Source: an uncultured Holosporaceae bacterium
GTDB lineage: Bacteria; Pseudomonadota; Alphaproteobacteria; RUG11792
Reading direction: 5' to 3'
NCBI GenBank assembly: GCA_947285985.1
Contig: CAMYPB010000033.1
Coordinates: 1-8,644, forward strand
DNA length: 8,644 nt
Made by a program: the position numbers and the translations under genes. How positions within the stretch are numbered: position 1 is the first letter of the stretch; the number at the start of each line of letters is the position of its first letter. The notes beneath the pieces were generated by a model. That model worked only from the letters and a program-made list of their open reading frames with translations, was not told the origin of the DNA and did not search any database. Below, one piece after another: positions 6,281 through 8,644 of the stretch.

Positions 6281-6291
6281 ACATATGTAGT
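6278..6291. promoter_or_regulatory. Perfect 14-bp palindrome over the transcription start (operator candidate)
   Basis: ACTACATATGTAGT is a perfect 14-bp palindrome that overlaps the last bases of the -10 box and the predicted start of transcription, the classic place for a repressor dimer. No regulator gene is in the window. The palindrome is seen; its use as an operator is inferred. Confidence 0.45.
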
Positions 6292-6317
6292 TTAGCTTAT
6301 TTTTAAAGGTGGTTTTT

Positions 6318-6695
6318 ATGAAAACAAATAAAATTTTTGCATGTAGCGTTTTATCAGCTATGTTGATATCCAATTCTTGGAGCGCTAGCTTGGAGGAAAA
6401 GATTGATCATATCAGGAATAATTTGAATTCATATTCAAATATTGCTCGTGTAGTTTACAACTTGGAAATGCAAGCTGCGCAACGTGATCATCAGGTTGAT
6501 AAAAGGGTTAGGATTTTCTCTCAAGAGATAAATGAATTGAGTGATAAAATAGAAGAAAGAGGAAACCTTGATGAACAACTTATACGTGAGGTCGATATCG
6601 TACTTGACTCCATGTTGCAGAGAATCAAGCGACTCAATCCTGGCAGCGATGAAGCGATGTATATAGCCAACGAAATATCTTTCTTGAGGCAATAG
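6318..6695 (+). CDS. Small secreted helical protein, unknown function
   Basis: 125 residues; not recognised as a known family. Residues 1-23 form a typical Sec signal peptide: positive start MKTNK, hydrophobic core, and cleavage after SWSA by signal peptidase I. There is no lipobox cysteine at the cleavage site, so the mature protein of about 102 residues should be periplasmic or exported. It is highly charged and helical (SLEEKIDHIRNNLNS, IFSQEINELSDKIEE, QLIREVDIVLDSMLQRIKR), suggesting a coiled-coil or helical bundle, and has no cysteine after cleavage. The start is set by AAGGTGG (6306-6312) five bases before the ATG; a GTG at 6309 inside that site is not credible. The gene is a single-gene unit with its own strong promoter, operator-like palindrome and terminator, so it may be highly or conditionally expressed. 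Confidence 0.85.
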   Translation: MKTNKIFACSVLSAMLISNSWSASLEEKIDHIRNNLNSYSNIARVVYNLEMQAAQRDHQVDKRVRIFSQEINELSDKIEERGNLDEQLIREVDIVLDSMLQRIKRLNPGSDEAMYIANEISFLRQ

Positions 6696-6703
6696 GTTTC
6701 ATC

Positions 6704-6734
6704 AAAAATACCCTATTTTTATGGGGTATTTTTT
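6704..6734 (+). terminator. Intrinsic terminator of the secreted protein gene
   Basis: A 13-bp stem (6704-6716 with 6721-6733, one G-U pair, core ATACCC/GGGTAT), a TTTT loop and a run of six T at 6729-6734. Starts 9 bases after the stop codon. The A-run on the 5' arm makes it potentially bidirectional. Confidence 0.9.
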
Positions 6735-6745
6735 CGTGTGATTTG

Positions 6746-6754
6746 TGATAGAAT
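6746..6754 (+). promoter_or_regulatory. Candidate extended -10 promoter of xseB
   Basis: TGATAGAAT is a TGn-extended -10 (TAGAAT, 5 of 6) without a good -35 box, because the preceding terminator occupies that place. Predicted start near 6761 leaves about 20 bases of leader. A second pair, TTGTGA (6743-6748) and TATAGT (6765-6770), has a 16-base spacer but would start inside the ribosome binding site. Confidence 0.35.
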
Positions 6755-6781
6755 GGTCCTCATGTATAGTTTAGGAGAGAA

Positions 6782-7024
6782 ATGCGTGATTTTATGGAAA
6801 ATAATCAACAGAGCGTATCATTTGAACAGGCTATAAATGAACTCGAAGAGATAATAAAGAAACTTGAGGAAGGAAGACTCCCCCTTGAAGAAGCTGTCAT
6901 ATCATTTGAGAGAGGAACTGAACTCAAGAAGATATGCGAAGAAAAATTAAAGAATGCACAGTTGAAAATTGAGATGTTGAATAGTGAGCAAGTGGAATCA
7001 TACTCCTCGTCGAAGTCCGAATAA
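6782..7024 (+). CDS. xseB: Exodeoxyribonuclease VII small subunit
   Basis: Small subunit of exonuclease VII, which degrades single-stranded DNA in both directions in complex with several small subunits per XseA. The 80-residue length is typical. The family signature is plain: SFEQAINELEEIIKKLEEG (13-31), LPLEEAVISFERGTEL (33-48) and the following helix ICEEKLKNAQLKIEML (51-66), a helical hairpin, followed by a short polar Ser/Glu-rich tail. Start at 6782: AGGAG at 6773-6777 lies four bases upstream; the in-frame ATG at 6794 is too far from it. xseA is not in the window, so the subunits are encoded apart. Confidence 0.95.
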   Translation: MRDFMENNQQSVSFEQAINELEEIIKKLEEGRLPLEEAVISFERGTELKKICEEKLKNAQLKIEMLNSEQVESYSSSKSE

Positions 7025-7025
7025 C

Positions 7026-7057
7026 TTGAACATCGTATTCGAGATAATGTATTATCT
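7026..7057 (+). promoter_or_regulatory. Candidate promoter with overlapping palindrome upstream of the HemY-like gene
   Basis: TTGAAC (7026-7031) and TATTAT (7050-7055) with an 18-base spacer form a plausible promoter directly after xseB. The -10 box lies within a 16-bp near-perfect palindrome, AGATAATGTATTATCT (7042-7057, 7-bp arms and a 2-base centre), which could be an operator. The palindrome has no loop or T-run that would make it a terminator. Confidence 0.35.
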
Positions 7058-7091
7058 ATACCGTTGAAATAGTTTTGGATGTGGGTTCTAG

Positions 7092-8246
7092 ATGTCGTTT
7101 ATTGTGAAAACATTGATTTACGTTGTTTTGTACGTATTGTTATTGACGGCCTCTTATTTTGGAGTAACTCTCTGCGAGATAACGGCTAAATTCAAGTATT
7201 TCGATGTTTCGACGAATGGCATAATAATTCTCACGGCTCTCGTCTCGTCGTTCCTGATATCACATATAATAAAATCTATCTTGCATTTTATAAGATATTT
7301 ATTCACTCGAAATAAAGAACACGATGAAAATCAATCGATCGACAATATTGTTGAATTGATATTCCATATAAATAATGATAATATTTTTAGTATTCAAGAT
7401 AAGTACGATATATCTGGAAAATTTAAGATAATAAGGGATGCGATCTTATGTCAGAGATGTGAGGAACACAAAATAAATGGCACATTTCTGAAGAATGATT
7501 CGACGACAAATAGAGAGCTTTTTATACATCAATCGAATATCATTGTGTCGAACTATATAGAAATGGGACATTTTGAAGAATCATTGTCGATAATAAACAA
7601 TATTATAAAAAATTTTCCTCAATATGTTTATATCATAAAGGAAAATCTCTTGAAAATTGTGATATCATCGATAGAAAGGGACGTTATTTTTCAGTTCGAT
7701 CCGAAAAAATCGAAGTATAAACTCGACGATAATTTTATCGAAAAATACGAGACCTCAACATCACTGAAAATATATTATAAAAAAAATGATGCCACAATAC
7801 TCGAAAAAATGAATAAAATTTACCCACAAAATTTCGAAATTGCAAAAGCGTTGCTCTCGCATAAAAAAAATGAATATAGCGACAAAAAAATAATAGATAT
7901 CATAAAAAAATGTTATGCAATTTCTCATAATAGAAATTTAGCCATAAATTTATGGGAAATACAAAACAAATCCAATATATCCGAGATCGCAAAAGAAATC
8001 GTTGAAACATCAAAGGAAAATATCGTGGATAATCTATGGTTTTTGTGTGTTATTTATTTAAAATTAGAGCAATTTTCAAAAGTATCTGCAGCATTGAAAG
8101 ATATTATCATAAAAAACAACAATAATATAAATAAAGATATCTTAAAATTTTATATTAAATATTATGATCAATTATCTCATGATATTGAATTATCGAGTCT
8201 CATAAGAAAGCATATAGAAATGGAGGAAGATCGAGAATGGACATAA
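7092..8246 (+). CDS. HemY-like membrane protein with TPR-type helical domain
   Basis: 384 residues. Two N-terminal membrane segments (about 6-28 and 43-67) are separated by a short loop, followed by a basic/polar link and a long helical soluble part. The layout matches the HemY_N family (the TPR protein named HemY in proteobacterial heme operons, not protoporphyrinogen oxidase): a membrane pair, the FKYFDVSTNGIIILTALVSS stretch resembling the HemY 'v..s...a' segment, then degenerate helical pairs such as SNYIEMGHFEESLSIINNII and DNLWFLCVIYLKLEQFSKVS. The identity is by architecture, not by conserved catalytic residues, so a general TPR membrane protein remains possible. No clear Shine-Dalgarno sequence precedes the ATG; GTGGG at 7081-7085 is the best match. 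The last 10 bases overlap dut, implying translational coupling. The 3' half is markedly more AT-rich and poorly conserved in appearance. Confidence 0.6.
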   Translation: MSFIVKTLIYVVLYVLLLTASYFGVTLCEITAKFKYFDVSTNGIIILTALVSSFLISHIIKSILHFIRYLFTRNKEHDENQSIDNIVELIFHINNDNIFSIQDKYDISGKFKIIRDAILCQRCEEHKINGTFLKNDSTTNRELFIHQSNIIVSNYIEMGHFEESLSIINNIIKNFPQYVYIIKENLLKIVISSIERDVIFQFDPKKSKYKLDDNFIEKYETSTSLKIYYKKNDATILEKMNKIYPQNFEIAKALLSHKKNEYSDKKIIDIIKKCYAISHNRNLAINLWEIQNKSNISEIAKEIVETSKENIVDNLWFLCVIYLKLEQFSKVSAALKDIIIKNNNNINKDILKFYIKYYDQLSHDIELSSLIRKHIEMEEDREWT

Positions 8247-8644
8247 AAATAAAAAAATTGCATAAAAATGCGATGGTTCCATCGTCTGGAACGATTGATA
8301 GTGCGGGATACGATTTATATTCCTGTTTTGATGATGGGCAAGAGATTACATTGGATTTTATGGAAACAAAATTCATACCCACTGGAATATCGATTGAGAT
8401 TCCCCGCGGATTTTTTGGGATGGTGTGTCCAAGGTCAGGTCTTTCAATAAAAAATGGCATAACAATCCTGAATGCACCAGGAATCGTCGATTCGGATTAT
8501 AGGGGGGAATTGAAGTGTATCCTGACAAATACATCTAAAATGCCTTTCAAAATTGAAAACAATATGCGTATCGCTCAAATCCTCATAATAAAACATGAGA
8601 GTATAAGGTGGATTGAAACGAATGATGAACTCTCAAAAACAGAT
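8237..8644 (+). CDS. dut: Deoxyuridine 5'-triphosphate nucleotidohydrolase (3' end outside window)
   Basis: dUTPase: hydrolyses dUTP to dUMP and PPi, keeping uracil out of DNA and supplying dTMP synthesis; acts as a cytosolic homotrimer. 136 residues are visible of about 150. Four of five family motifs are present: I, SAGYDLYS (22-29); II, PRSGLS (65-70); III, GIVDSDYRGEL (82-92), with the catalytic Asp85; IV, RIAQILI (111-117). Motif V, the Gly-rich C-terminal arm, falls beyond the edge. The ATG at 8237 is supported by GGAGG (8222-8226 region) about 7-10 bases upstream and by MDIKIKKL... leading into the family fold. It overlaps the end of the HemY-like gene by 10 bp in another frame, so the two are probably translationally coupled. 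Confidence 0.96.
   Translation, partial: MDIKIKKLHKNAMVPSSGTIDSAGYDLYSCFDDGQEITLDFMETKFIPTGISIEIPRGFFGMVCPRSGLSIKNGITILNAPGIVDSDYRGELKCILTNTSKMPFKIENNMRIAQILIIKHESIRWIETNDELSKTD

Noticed and set aside
7092..8246. Protoporphyrinogen oxidase (the other protein called HemY)
   Set aside because: No FAD-binding GxGxxG motif; the two membrane segments plus helical repeats match the TPR-type HemY instead.

Overview
The window is AT-rich, carries single-copy housekeeping genes in ordinary bacterial arrangement, and shows no insertion sequence, phage gene, CRISPR array, tRNA or rRNA that I can recognise. The style of several proteins suggests an AT-rich, probably host-associated alphaproteobacterium of the Rickettsiales/Holosporales type: a PlsC with an HQSAWET motif and an 'SGKFWPRR' block, a small HemY-like TPR protein, an Ile/Lys/Asn-rich proteome and long AT-rich spacers. 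The lineage is inference; no rRNA is present to test it.

Layout, left to right. (1) 1-527: the C-terminal half of biotin synthase BioB, cut by the window edge. (2) 528-1146: a 619-bp, very AT-rich interval holding two small hairpins, a perfect 20-bp tandem duplication, one doubtful 120-codon ORF of unknown function, inverted repeats and DnaA-box-like words. (3) 1147-3090: an AMP-forming acyl-CoA synthetase with the full acetyl-CoA synthetase architecture but an altered acyl pocket, followed by a good intrinsic terminator. (4) 3203-4576, minus strand: an intact UDP-glucose/GDP-mannose dehydrogenase-family protein that lacks the catalytic cysteine and several other signature residues. (5) 4657-6192: rsmI (16S rRNA C1402 2'-O-methyltransferase) and plsC (lysophosphatidate acyltransferase), 18 bp apart and probably cotranscribed. 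(6) 6318-6695: a small secreted helical protein with its own strong promoter, a perfect palindrome across the start of transcription, and a strong terminator. (7) 6782-7024: xseB. (8) 7092-8246: a two-TM, TPR-like protein resembling HemY, overlapping by 10 bp (9) dut, which runs off the right edge at 8644.

Most genes are unrelated housekeeping functions (cofactor synthesis, ribosome methylation, phospholipid synthesis, DNA repair, nucleotide hygiene) rather than one pathway. I see no multi-gene novel defence or mobile system. The points most worth following are the two remodelled enzymes, the dehydrogenase without its nucleophile and the acyl-CoA synthetase with a changed acyl pocket, together with the small secreted protein with its operator-like palindrome.
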